This document shows positions 24,261 to 32,283 of a DNA stretch of 64,000 nt, in pieces. Within the stretch, counting starts at the first letter, position 1. Each line of letters begins with the position of its first letter. The notes under the pieces were generated by a model, which did no database searches, was not told the origin of the DNA, and saw only the letters and a list, made by a program, of their open reading frames with translations. The DNA is taken from assembly GCA_016721925.1 (NCBI GenBank), contig JADKHE010000001.1, positions 372,001 to 436,000 on the forward strand, read 5' to 3'. The translations under genes were made by a program, and so were the position numbers. The DNA is from Candidatus Skiveiella danica. Lineage in GTDB: Bacteria; Pseudomonadota; Gammaproteobacteria; Burkholderiales; Burkholderiaceae_C.

Positions 24261-26189
24261 ATGAGCAAAGCCAGCCACAAGCACCGGAACAAGCACCATC
24301 AGGAGAGGCCCCCCGCCGATGCCTGGGACGAAGCCGAATGCAAGGGGGTCATTGAGAAGCTCTGGGCGCTGCGCGCCGCCATGCAGGCCAGTGAAAAGCG
24401 CCTGGCGCCGCTCTTGGGCGGCGCCGATGCCACCTACCAGGCCAGCGCCCGCAACCTGGCCCATTACCTGGCCCTGCGCCATGACGACCAGCGCACGCTG
24501 CAGGAATGGCTGACCCACGCCGGCGTGTCGTCACTGGGCCGCTCCGAATCCCATGCCATGGCCAATCTGGACAAGGTGTTGGGCATCCTGCACCGGCTGA
24601 CCGGGCAGGCCTGGGCCACACATGGCGGCGACGAGCCCATTGGTACCCGCAGCAGCCGCAAGCTGCTGGAGCGCCACACGGCCGACCTGTTGGGCCCGTC
24701 TCCGGCCGAGCGGTCCGTGCGCATCATGGTCACGCTGCCCTCCGAGGCGGCCAGTGACTTCGGGTTGGTGCGCCAGCTGGTCGCCTCCGGCATGGACATT
24801 GCCCGCATCAACTGTGCTCACGACGGGCCGGACGAGTGGAAGGCGATGGCGTCGCGGGTGCGCCGTGCCGCGCGTGCCGTGGGCCGTCCGGTGCGCATCC
24901 TGATGGATCTCGGCGGGCCGAAGCTGCGCACGGGGGGCTTGGCGCAGGGCGCAGCGGTGCTGAAACTTCGGCCCCAGCGTGACGACTTCGGCCGCCTCGT
25001 GACTGCCGCCCATGTGGGTTTGCGTCCGGCGGGTGCCACCATGCCGGTCGCGGGCGCATTCGTGCATGCCGGCGTCGACGCCGACTGGCTGGCGCGACTG
25101 GAGGTCGGCGATCGCATCGATTTCAAGGATGCGCGGGGTGCCCGGCGCTGTCTGAAGGTCTTGCACACGGACGAAATCGGCGCCCTCGCGGCTTGCGAGC
25201 AGACGGCTTATCTGGTGCCCGATACCACCCTCAAGCATGATCACAAGGGGAAAAAGCCTCGGCGCACCACGTTGACCGAGCTGCCCCGTGGCGAAGGCTT
25301 GCTGCATCTGCAGCGCGGCTCCGTCCTGCGGCTCACGCGGGCCGGCGCAGAGCCTGCGGCCGTGCCTGACCGGGTGCGGGGCAGCAATTTGACCACGATC
25401 GCGTCGGTGGCCTGCACGCTGCCCGAGGTGTTCGCCCAGGTCTGTGTCGGCGAGCGCATCTGGTTCGACGACGGCCGCATCGGCGGTGTGATCCGTCGCG
25501 TCGAGCCGGACGGGGTGGAGGTGGAGATCACCCACGCGCGCGACAGCGGCGAGAAGCTGGCCGGCGACAAGGGCATCAACCTGCCCGACAGCCAGCTCAG
25601 CCTGCCGGCCCTGACCGACAAGGACATCGCCGACCTGGCCGTGGCCACCAAGGTGGCCGACATGGTGGGCCTGTCCTTTGTGCAGCAGGCTGACGATGTC
25701 GAGGCGCTGCGCTCGCGCCTGCGGGAACTCGGCAAGCCGGACCTGGGGATCGTGCTCAAGATCGAAACCCGTCGCGCGTTCGAGAATCTGCCCGAACTGC
25801 TGTTTGCGGCGATGGCCGGCCCGGCGGCCGGCATCATGATCGCGCGGGGCGACCTGGCGGTGGAATGTGGCTACGAACGGCTCGCCGAAGTGCAGGAGGA
25901 GATCCTCTGGGCGGCCGAAGCGGCGCACATGCCGGTGATCTGGGCCACCCAGGTGCTGGAAACGCTGGCCAAGACCGGTCTGCCGTCCCGCGCCGAGATC
26001 ACCGACGCCGCCATGGGTGAACGCGCCGAATGCGTGATGCTCAACAAGGGGCCGCACATCACGGAGGCCATGCGAACGCTGCACGACATCCTGCGTCGCA
26101 TGCAGGCGCACCAGAGCAAGAAGCGCCCGTTGCTGCGGGCACTGCGCGCATGGGATCCGAGCGAGGGAGAACCGCCGACAGCGGGTTGA
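24261..26189 (+). CDS. divergent pyruvate-kinase-like protein with N-terminal extension
   Basis: About 642 residues. The first 130 form an unassigned helical, His/Lys-rich domain (SKASHKHRNKHHQERP). Pyruvate kinase similarity begins near 150 (VRIMVTLPSEAASDFGLVRQ, then GMDIARINCAH). Key stretches are altered: DLGGPKLRT for DTKGPEIRT, IMIARGDLAVE almost intact, IWATQVLETL, and AEITDAAMGERAECVMLNKG. The B domain is present as an insertion near 260-420. The C-terminal regulatory domain is absent, the protein ending about 25 residues after the barrel. It is probably a paralogue rather than the housekeeping enzyme. It stands alone, beside the arsenic operon. Catalytic activity uncertain. Confidence 0.78.
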   Translation: MSKASHKHRNKHHQERPPADAWDEAECKGVIEKLWALRAAMQASEKRLAPLLGGADATYQASARNLAHYLALRHDDQRTLQEWLTHAGVSSLGRSESHAMANLDKVLGILHRLTGQAWATHGGDEPIGTRSSRKLLERHTADLLGPSPAERSVRIMVTLPSEAASDFGLVRQLVASGMDIARINCAHDGPDEWKAMASRVRRAARAVGRPVRILMDLGGPKLRTGGLAQGAAVLKLRPQRDDFGRLVTAAHVGLRPAGATMPVAGAFVHAGVDADWLARLEVGDRIDFKDARGARRCLKVLHTDEIGALAACEQTAYLVPDTTLKHDHKGKKPRRTTLTELPRGEGLLHLQRGSVLRLTRAGAEPAAVPDRVRGSNLTTIASVACTLPEVFAQVCVGERIWFDDGRIGGVIRRVEPDGVEVEITHARDSGEKLAGDKGINLPDSQLSLPALTDKDIADLAVATKVADMVGLSFVQQADDVEALRSRLRELGKPDLGIVLKIETRRAFENLPELLFAAMAGPAAGIMIARGDLAVECGYERLAEVQEEILWAAEAAHMPVIWATQVLETLAKTGLPSRAEITDAAMGERAECVMLNKGPHITEAMRTLHDILRRMQAHQSKKRPLLRALRAWDPSEGEPPTAG

Positions 26190-26198
26190 TTCACTATT

Positions 26199-26235
26199 GA
26201 TAGCAGCGCACGACCGTTGCGCGACGGGATGGGGG
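26199..26235 (+). repeat. 37-bp dispersed repeat, diverged copy 3
   Basis: GATAGCAGCGCACGACCGTT and then GCGCGACGGGATGGGGG align to the consensus over the whole unit without gaps but with many substitutions. It lies in the convergent gap between the pyruvate-kinase-like gene and the ars operon end. Confidence 0.55.
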
Positions 26236-26270
26236 CTATCTGGCTGAAAAATTGGCCCTGTGGAGGCCGT

Positions 26271-26507
26271 TCAGGCGCCCATCCACTGCCGCACCTCGGC
26301 CTGCGTGGGAATTCGGCCGCTGCTCACCAGTTTCTCGTTGACCACCAGCCCGGGGGTAGACAGCAGGTCGTAGGCCATGATGGCCTTCATGTCGGTGACC
26401 TTGATGAATTCGGCCTCGACGCCGGCACTGGTGGCGGCTTCCCGCGCCACGGCTTCGAGCTTCTTGCAGTTGGCGCAGCCGGAGCCCAGAATCTTGACGG
26501 TGAGCAT
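26271..26507 (-). CDS. small thioredoxin-fold redox-active disulfide protein, second copy
   Basis: A 78-residue paralogue of the protein at 21.7 kb, with GSGCANCKK (Cys near 10 and 13) and LSTPGLVVNEK carrying the cis-proline. It is the last gene of the leftward arsenic operon, 30 bases after an ArsP_1-type permease. The AAGGAG-like sequence just upstream gives it a good ribosome-binding site. The repeated permease/thiol-protein pairing suggests they work together on a thiol-liganded metalloid, as inference. Confidence 0.85.
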   Translation of the reverse strand: MLTVKILGSGCANCKKLEAVAREAATSAGVEAEFIKVTDMKAIMAYDLLSTPGLVVNEKLVSSGRIPTQAEVRQWMGA

Positions 26508-26537
26508 GGGGTTTCTCCTTTTGGAATCGGTCGGTTT

Positions 26538-27986
26538 CTACGAGCCTGCAACTGCACGCTGATGGCGACTTTGCAGCCAAGCCAAGGCGGCTACAAGTAA
26601 CGCGGCAAACCCGGCCAAACCCAGAGCCAGCCAGACCGGGTTGATGCCATCGACCCAGGCGCCGTACAGCAAACCCGCGCAGATGCTGAAACCGGCGACC
26701 AGGCCGACGTAGGCGGCCGTCTTGGCGCGGCCGACGACGGCGGCCACCATCAACATGCTCTGCAGGCTCAGTTCCGGGTCGGCCATCAGGTAGGCCAGGA
26801 GCGGGCCAGGGTGCATGCCCAAGTCGAGGAACATGCGCGCCACCGGCACTTCCACCAGCGTCGGGAAGTACATGAACACGCCAAAGACCACCGCCACGGC
26901 ATTGCCCTGCAGATTGTTCTGGCCGGCCAGGGCCTGGATCCATTCGGGCCGGATCAACTGGCGGATCACGCCCACGACAAAGACCCCGACCACCAGCAGC
27001 AGGAAGATCTGCTTCACGAAGCGCCAGGATTCCCACATCCAGGCTTGCCAGTCTTCCGGATTCAGCCGCCTTGCGTACCGAAGTACGGCCCACAGGGTCA
27101 GCGCCACGGCCACCACGCGGCCGGTGAGGGCGACCTGCAGCCCACCCGCATGCGGGGTGAGCCGTAGCGCCGCCACCCCCAGGGTGGTCGCCGCCAGGCC
27201 CAGCGCGATCCAGGTCCAGCGGTTGGCGCCTTCGACGATGTTTTCCAGGCCCTTCCAGGCGGTCGCACCGATCAGGAGCAGCAGCACGATCAGTAGCGAA
27301 CCCTGCGCGCTGACGCCTTCTTCGCCTTTGGCCGCATCGAAAGGCACCCACTGGATCAAGGTGGCCTGCCAGGCCTCTGCCCAGGGCAGCGGCAGGTTCA
27401 CTGTGGCGATGGTGGCGGTCAGTGGCCACAGCTTCAGCGTGCCGGCAACCAGCAGCGCCACCAGTGACAGCAGCACCCCGATGGCGGCCGGGCCGATGCT
27501 GGCCTTGTCGGCAAAGAGGGTGTCGGTCTGCGCATCGTGCGCGGCGTCGTCGCGCCAGAAGAGCAGGGCCATCAGCAGGCCGATGCCGATGCCGAACAGC
27601 AGGCACAGCACGAACCGGGCCGCGGCGAACTCGGCGCCCAGGATGCTGCCGGTGTAGGCCAGCGCCATGATGTTGCCGGCCGGCGCAAAGAACAGGAAGG
27701 TGATGGCCGGGCCCAGGCCCGCGCCCTTGCGGTAGATGCCGGCGAACAAGGGCACGATGGTGCAGGAGCAGACCGCCAGCAGCGAGCCCGCCGCCGCGGC
27801 GGCCGGGTACGACACATGGCGCGGCGTTGTGCGACCCAGAAAGCGCGTGATGCTGGCCTTGGGAATCAGCGCGGCCATGGCCCCGGCAATGAAGAAAGCC
27901 GGCAACAGGCACAACAGCACGTGGGCGGCCAGGTAGGCGGCCAGATTGCCGGCGCCGCCGTTCAGCAAATGCAGGACGTCGCTCAT
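26538..27986 (-). CDS. ArsP_1-family permease, second copy (long form)
   Basis: A 482-residue membrane protein with about twelve hydrophobic helices. The family cysteine pair is in LLAVCSCTIVPLFAGIYRKG (near 73), aligned with FCSCSAVPLF in the permease at 19.7 kb. The second half has FVKQIFLLLVVGVFVVGV and VFGVFMYFPTLVEVPVARMFLDLG. A longer mid-region (near 160-310) with extra helices sets it apart from the shorter copy. It is the eighth gene of the ars operon, 65 bases after arsC. Family members export organoarsenicals or other thiol-reactive compounds; the substrate here is inferred. Confidence 0.82.
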   Translation of the reverse strand: MSDVLHLLNGGAGNLAAYLAAHVLLCLLPAFFIAGAMAALIPKASITRFLGRTTPRHVSYPAAAAAGSLLAVCSCTIVPLFAGIYRKGAGLGPAITFLFFAPAGNIMALAYTGSILGAEFAAARFVLCLLFGIGIGLLMALLFWRDDAAHDAQTDTLFADKASIGPAAIGVLLSLVALLVAGTLKLWPLTATIATVNLPLPWAEAWQATLIQWVPFDAAKGEEGVSAQGSLLIVLLLLIGATAWKGLENIVEGANRWTWIALGLAATTLGVAALRLTPHAGGLQVALTGRVVAVALTLWAVLRYARRLNPEDWQAWMWESWRFVKQIFLLLVVGVFVVGVIRQLIRPEWIQALAGQNNLQGNAVAVVFGVFMYFPTLVEVPVARMFLDLGMHPGPLLAYLMADPELSLQSMLMVAAVVGRAKTAAYVGLVAGFSICAGLLYGAWVDGINPVWLALGLAGFAALLVAALAWLQSRHQRAVAGS

Positions 27987-28051
27987 AAGGAGGTCTTGAG
28001 AGGCAACCCGGTCAGCATCCTCCTCCGGGGACGGTCATGCCTTGCGGTGGG

Positions 28052-28480
28052 TCAAGCTTTGGCGCGACGACCCTGTGCGTCGATGACGACTTCTCCATCC
28101 TCTTTGGCAAACGGTCCCTTTTGCGCCGCAGGCAGCAGGTCCAGCACGGCCTCTGACGGCCGGCACAGGCGCGTGCCCAGCGGCGAGACGACGAGGGGCC
28201 GGTTCATCAGGATCGGGTGGGCCAGCATGGCGTCGATCAGCGCGTCGTCGCTCAGGGCCGGGTCGGCCAGGTTCAGCTCGGCGTAGATCGGCTCCTTGGC
28301 GCGGATCAGCTCGCGCACGGGCGCGCCGGTAGCCGCGATCAAGGCCACCAGTTCGGCGCGGCTGGGGGGCGTCTTAAGGTATTCGATGACCGTCGGCTCG
28401 ATGCCGGCGTTGCGGATCATCGCCAGCACGTTGCGCGAGGTGCCGCATTTCGGGTTGTGATAAATCGTGATGGTGCTCAT
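28052..28480 (-). CDS. arsC: glutaredoxin-coupled arsenate reductase
   Basis: A 142-residue cytoplasmic enzyme reducing arsenate to arsenite with glutathione and glutaredoxin. The nucleophile is Cys12 in YHNPKCGTSRN; LIRAKEPIYAELNL (near 58-71) and LMNRPLVVSPLGTRLCRP carry the arginines that bind arsenate. Length matches the plasmid R773-type ArsC. Its ATG overlaps the acr3 stop (ATGA), so reductase and exporter are translated together. The operon also contains a thioredoxin-coupled type, so two reduction routes coexist. Confidence 0.94.
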   Translation of the reverse strand: MSTITIYHNPKCGTSRNVLAMIRNAGIEPTVIEYLKTPPSRAELVALIAATGAPVRELIRAKEPIYAELNLADPALSDDALIDAMLAHPILMNRPLVVSPLGTRLCRPSEAVLDLLPAAQKGPFAKEDGEVVIDAQGRRAKA

Positions 28481-29568
28481 GAGGGGGTTCTTTCGGCGCT
28501 GAGGCCCTGTTCATACCAGTCTTTGGAGTTGTTGACGATCTTCACCACCAGCAGCATCACCGGCACCTCGATCAGCACGCCCACCACCGTGGCCAGCGCC
28601 GCGCCGGAGTTGAAGCCGAACAAGCTGATGGCGGCCGCCACCGCCAGTTCGAAAAAGTTGGACGCACCGATCAAGGCCGACGGGCAGGCGATGTTGTGCT
28701 TCTCGCCGACCGCACGGTTCAGCCAGTAGGCCAGCGCGGAGTTGAAGAACACCTGGATCAGGATCGGCACCGCCAGCAGGGCAATGATCAGCGGCTGGCG
28801 CAGGATGGCCTCGCCCTGGAAGGCAAACAGCAGCACCAGCGTGGCCAGCAGGGCGCTGATTGACCACGGGCCGACTTTTTCCATGGCGGCATCAAACGCC
28901 GCCTGCCCCTTGGCGAGCAGCGCCTTGCGCCAGAGCTGCGCCAGGATCACGGGGATCACGATGTACAGCACCACCGAGGTCAGCAGCGTGTCCCACGGTA
29001 CGGTGATGGCCGAGATGCCCAGCAGAAAAGCCACCAGCGGCGCGAAGGCCACGATCATGATGCCGTCGTTCAGCGCCACCTGCGACAGCGTGAACAGCGG
29101 GTCGCCGCCGGTGAGCCGGCTCCACACGAACACCATGGCGGTGCAGGGCGCAGCGGCCAGCAGGATCAGCCCGGCGATGTAACTGTCAATCTGGTCAGGC
29201 GGCAGCAACGGCGCGAAGAGGTGGCGGATGAACAGCCATCCCAGGAAGGCCATCGAAAACGGCTTGACCAGCCAGTTCACGAACAGCGTGACGCCGATGC
29301 CGCGCATGTGCTGGCGCACCTCGTGCAGGGCGCCAAAATCCACCTTCACCAGCATCGGGATGATCATCACCCAGATCAACAGGCCCACGGGCAGGTTCAC
29401 CTTGGCCACTTCCATGCCGCCGATGGCCTGGAACACGCCCGGCAGCAGCTGGCCGAGTGCGATACCCGCGACGATGCACAGGAACACCCAGACGGTGAGG
29501 TAGCGCTCGAACACGCTCATCGGCGCGTGCGCGGCCTGTTTGGCTGTGACTTCACATTGAACGCTCAT
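28477..29568 (-). CDS. acr3: ACR3-family arsenite efflux transporter
   Basis: A 363-residue membrane protein with ten helices. The catalytic cysteine is in LAAAPCTAMVFVWS (near 147), and the final helices have GASNFFELAVAAAISLFG, both ACR3 hallmarks; it is not of the ArsB family. It exports arsenite, using the proton gradient, and can couple to ArsA. The gene starts within the arsA stop and ends within the arsC start (ATGA overlaps on both sides). The start MSVQCEVTAKQ gives a short cytoplasmic tail. Confidence 0.95.
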   Translation of the reverse strand: MSVQCEVTAKQAAHAPMSVFERYLTVWVFLCIVAGIALGQLLPGVFQAIGGMEVAKVNLPVGLLIWVMIIPMLVKVDFGALHEVRQHMRGIGVTLFVNWLVKPFSMAFLGWLFIRHLFAPLLPPDQIDSYIAGLILLAAAPCTAMVFVWSRLTGGDPLFTLSQVALNDGIMIVAFAPLVAFLLGISAITVPWDTLLTSVVLYIVIPVILAQLWRKALLAKGQAAFDAAMEKVGPWSISALLATLVLLFAFQGEAILRQPLIIALLAVPILIQVFFNSALAYWLNRAVGEKHNIACPSALIGASNFFELAVAAAISLFGFNSGAALATVVGVLIEVPVMLLVVKIVNNSKDWYEQGLSAERTPS

Positions 29569-31331
29569 GCAGCAACTCCATTCATGACCAGTTGTTCAAG
29601 GCGGTCCACGCCCACGGGCTCGTCTTCCAGCAGCGGCACCACGGCGTAGCGGCGGGCGTGGCGGGTGGCCACGGCTTCGATCTCGCTGCGTTCATTGCGC
29701 GCGCGCTGGCGCAGCAGGGGCGAGCTCACCGAGGCGGCGGCCACGCTGTTGTTGATGATCCAGGCCCAGGGCTCGATGCCGGCGCGGCGCAGGTCGGCCT
29801 GCAGGTTGGCGGCTTCCAGCACCGGCGTGGTCTCGGCCAGCGTCACCAGCAGCACCTTGGTCTGCTTCGGGTCCTGCAACTGCATCATCGGCGTGGTGAA
29901 GTGCACGCCGGTGCTGCCCATCTGGCGCACGATGTCGCGGTGGTAGGCGCCGGTGGCGTCGAGCAGCAGCAGGGTGTGGCCGGTGGGCGCGGTGTCCATC
30001 ACCACGAACTTCTTGCCCGCCTCGCGGATGACCCGCGAGAAGGCCTGGAACACGGCGATTTCCTCGGTGCAGGGCGAGCGCAGGTCTTCTTCGAGCACCG
30101 CGCGGCCGGCGGCGTCGAGCGCCGCGCCCTTGGTGGCCAACACGTGGGCCCGGTAGGCCGCGGTGACCTCCTGCGGATCGATGCGGCTGACCGTCAGGTG
30201 CTCCAGCGTGCCATGCAGCGTCTCGGCCAGGTGCGCGGCGGGGTCGGAGGTGCTCAGGTGCACCGGCAGGCCGCGCCGGGCGAGTTCCACCGCCACGGCG
30301 GCGGCCAGCGTGGTCTTGCCGACGCCGCCCTTGCCCATCAGCATGACCAGGCCGTGGCCGTTCGCCGCGATGTCGTCCACCAACGCGGCAAGGCTGGGCG
30401 CGACCAGCGGGGCCTCGGGCGCAAGATCGTCCGCGCTTATGGGCGCTGAATCGCCCAGCAGGTGGCGCAAGGCATCCAGGCCGACCAGGTTGAAGGCCTT
30501 AAGCGGAATCTGGTCGGTGGGCAGCCGGGTCAGCTCGGCGGGCATGCGGCCTAGGGCGGCCCGTTCGCGCGCGACGATCGCGGCGGCCAGCGGGTCGGCT
30601 GCGGCCTCGACGGCCGGGAACACGCCGTTGACGACCAGGTACTGTTTTGAAAGGCCGATGGCCGCGAGTTCGGTGTGGGTGCGCGCGGCCTCCAACAGCG
30701 TGGAGGTCTGCGCGCGGGCGACCAGCACCAGCCGCGTGCGATCGGGGTCGGCCAGGGCATCGACAGCGGCCTTGTACTGGGCACGCTGCTTCTCCAGCCC
30801 GGCCAGCGGCCCCAGGCACGAGGCGTCGCCCTTGCCTTCCTCGAGGAATCCGGACCATGCGCCGGGAAGCTGCAGCAGGCGGATGGTGTGCCCGGTGGGT
30901 GCGGTGTCGAAGATGATGTGCGCGTAGGCCTGCGTCAGCGCGGAATCGGTCAGCAGGCCGGTGAATTCGTCGAAAGCCGCGATCTCGGTGGTGCAGGCGC
31001 CCGAGAGCTGCTCCTCGATGCCCCGCACGACGTCATCCGGCAGCAGCCCGCGCACCGGTCCGACGATGCGGTCGCGGTAGGCTTGGGCTGCGGCCTGCGG
31101 GTCGATCTCCAGCGCGTCCAGCCCCGGCACGGCGGCCACGGGGGTGATGTGGTTGCCGATGGTGATGCCGAACACCTGCCCCACATTGGACGCCGGGTCG
31201 GTGCTGACCAGCAGCACGCGCTGGCCAACTTGTGCCAGTTCGATAGCCGTGGCACAGGCAATCGAGGTCTTGCCGACGCCGCCCTTGCCGGTGAAGAACA
31301 GGAACCGGGGCGGCTGTTGCAGAAAATTCAT
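29565..31331 (-). CDS. arsA: arsenite-transporting ATPase ArsA
   Basis: A 588-residue cytoplasmic ATPase made of two homologous halves, each with a deviant Walker A: FTGKGGVGKTSIA (near 14) and LMGKGGVGKTTLA (near 330). Both signal segments DTAPTGHT are present. The three arsenite-binding cysteines of the family are visible in LSGACTTEI, GDASCLGPL and LRSPCTEEI. It receives arsenite from ArsD and energises export. Full length, no disruption. It follows arsD by 34 bases and overlaps acr3. Confidence 0.95.
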   Translation of the reverse strand: MNFLQQPPRFLFFTGKGGVGKTSIACATAIELAQVGQRVLLVSTDPASNVGQVFGITIGNHITPVAAVPGLDALEIDPQAAAQAYRDRIVGPVRGLLPDDVVRGIEEQLSGACTTEIAAFDEFTGLLTDSALTQAYAHIIFDTAPTGHTIRLLQLPGAWSGFLEEGKGDASCLGPLAGLEKQRAQYKAAVDALADPDRTRLVLVARAQTSTLLEAARTHTELAAIGLSKQYLVVNGVFPAVEAAADPLAAAIVARERAALGRMPAELTRLPTDQIPLKAFNLVGLDALRHLLGDSAPISADDLAPEAPLVAPSLAALVDDIAANGHGLVMLMGKGGVGKTTLAAAVAVELARRGLPVHLSTSDPAAHLAETLHGTLEHLTVSRIDPQEVTAAYRAHVLATKGAALDAAGRAVLEEDLRSPCTEEIAVFQAFSRVIREAGKKFVVMDTAPTGHTLLLLDATGAYHRDIVRQMGSTGVHFTTPMMQLQDPKQTKVLLVTLAETTPVLEAANLQADLRRAGIEPWAWIINNSVAAASVSSPLLRQRARNERSEIEAVATRHARRYAVVPLLEDEPVGVDRLEQLVMNGVAA

Positions 31332-31365
31332 GGGGGCCTTCAGGGATACGTGTGGGGTGGCGTGT

Positions 31366-31743
31366 TCAACAGCATTTGCCGCCGGAGCAGCAACTGCCTG
31401 CGGGAGCCACTTCGGCCAGGACCGGGGCTGCTGCCGGCGCGGCCAGGCCAGCCCAGCGGGTCAGCTCGGCGCGGTTCGGGTAGCGGCCGGCCAGCGCGAC
31501 TTCGCCGTCCACCAGCACCAGCGGCAGCGCCTCGGCACCCGAGCGCTCCAGAAAGGCCTTCACGGTGGCGTTGTGGGCAAAGTCCATCGGTTGCTGGGCC
31601 AGGTTGAAGCGTTCGATGGCGACGCCTTGCTGCTTCGCCCAGTCGAGGTCGGCTGCGAGGCTGACCAGCGACTGGTCGACGTCCTGGCCGCACACGCCAC
31701 TGCTGCAGCACAGGGCGGGGTCAAAGATCTGGATGGTTTTCAT
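31366..31743 (-). CDS. arsD: arsenite metallochaperone ArsD
   Basis: A 125-residue protein starting MKTIQIFDPALCCSSGVCG, so the key cysteines are at about 12, 13 and 18, as in ArsD proteins that pass arsenite to ArsA. The C-terminus adds SCCSGGKCC, two further cysteine pairs. The frame extends upstream to 31776, but ATG 31743 has AGGA six bases before it and is the family start. It also acts as a weak repressor in some operons; here ArsR is the main candidate. Confidence 0.93.
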   Translation of the reverse strand: MKTIQIFDPALCCSSGVCGQDVDQSLVSLAADLDWAKQQGVAIERFNLAQQPMDFAHNATVKAFLERSGAEALPLVLVDGEVALAGRYPNRAELTRWAGLAAPAAAPVLAEVAPAGSCCSGGKCC

Positions 31744-31776
31744 GGTTTTTCCTAGTTTGTTCGTGTGAAGGTTCAA

Positions 31777-32283
31777 TCAACGGCTTGCCAGTTCGCGGGC
31801 CGTGCCTTGCAGCAGGGTTTTTTCCAGCTTCTCGGTCGGCAGGCTCACCAGCAACTCCAGCCGGCGCTTCAGCGCATGCAGCGTTTGGCGGAAGGCCTCA
31901 AGCTTCTGGGCGTCGGTGCCGTCGCCGGCGGACGGGTCCGGGTAGCCCCAGTGCGCGGTGGCAGGCTGGCCGGGCCAGTACGGACAGACTTCACCAGCAG
32001 CGTTGTCGCAGACGGTGATGACCAGGTCCATGTGCGGGGCGTCGAGGGTTCCGAATTCGTCCCAGCTCTTGCTCTGCAGGCCCTCGGTGGAGATGCCGGC
32101 GTTCTGCAGCACCTGCAGGCCCAAGGGGTTGGGTTGCTGGTTCTCGCGTGGGCTGCTGCCGGCCGAAAAGGCCTTGAAGCGGCCTTTGCCGATGTGGTTG
32201 AGGATGGCTTCGGCCAGGATGCTGCGGGCCGAGTTGTGCGTGCACAGGAAAAGGACGTTCAGCGGGTGGGTGGTGTCGGTCAT
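31777..32283 (-). CDS. arsC: arsenate reductase, low-molecular-weight-phosphatase type
   Basis: A 168-residue protein of the LMW tyrosine phosphatase fold. The P-loop CTHNSARS (Cys near 14) begins the protein and VCDNA and HWGYPDPS (the general-acid Asp) follow, as in thioredoxin-coupled ArsC; the C-terminal tail of about 40 residues is helical. It reduces arsenate. Its ATG overlaps the stop of the ATP-grasp-like gene (ATGA), so the two are translationally coupled. This is the second arsenate reductase of the operon. Confidence 0.9.
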   Translation of the reverse strand: MTDTTHPLNVLFLCTHNSARSILAEAILNHIGKGRFKAFSAGSSPRENQQPNPLGLQVLQNAGISTEGLQSKSWDEFGTLDAPHMDLVITVCDNAAGEVCPYWPGQPATAHWGYPDPSAGDGTDAQKLEAFRQTLHALKRRLELLVSLPTEKLEKTLLQGTARELASR

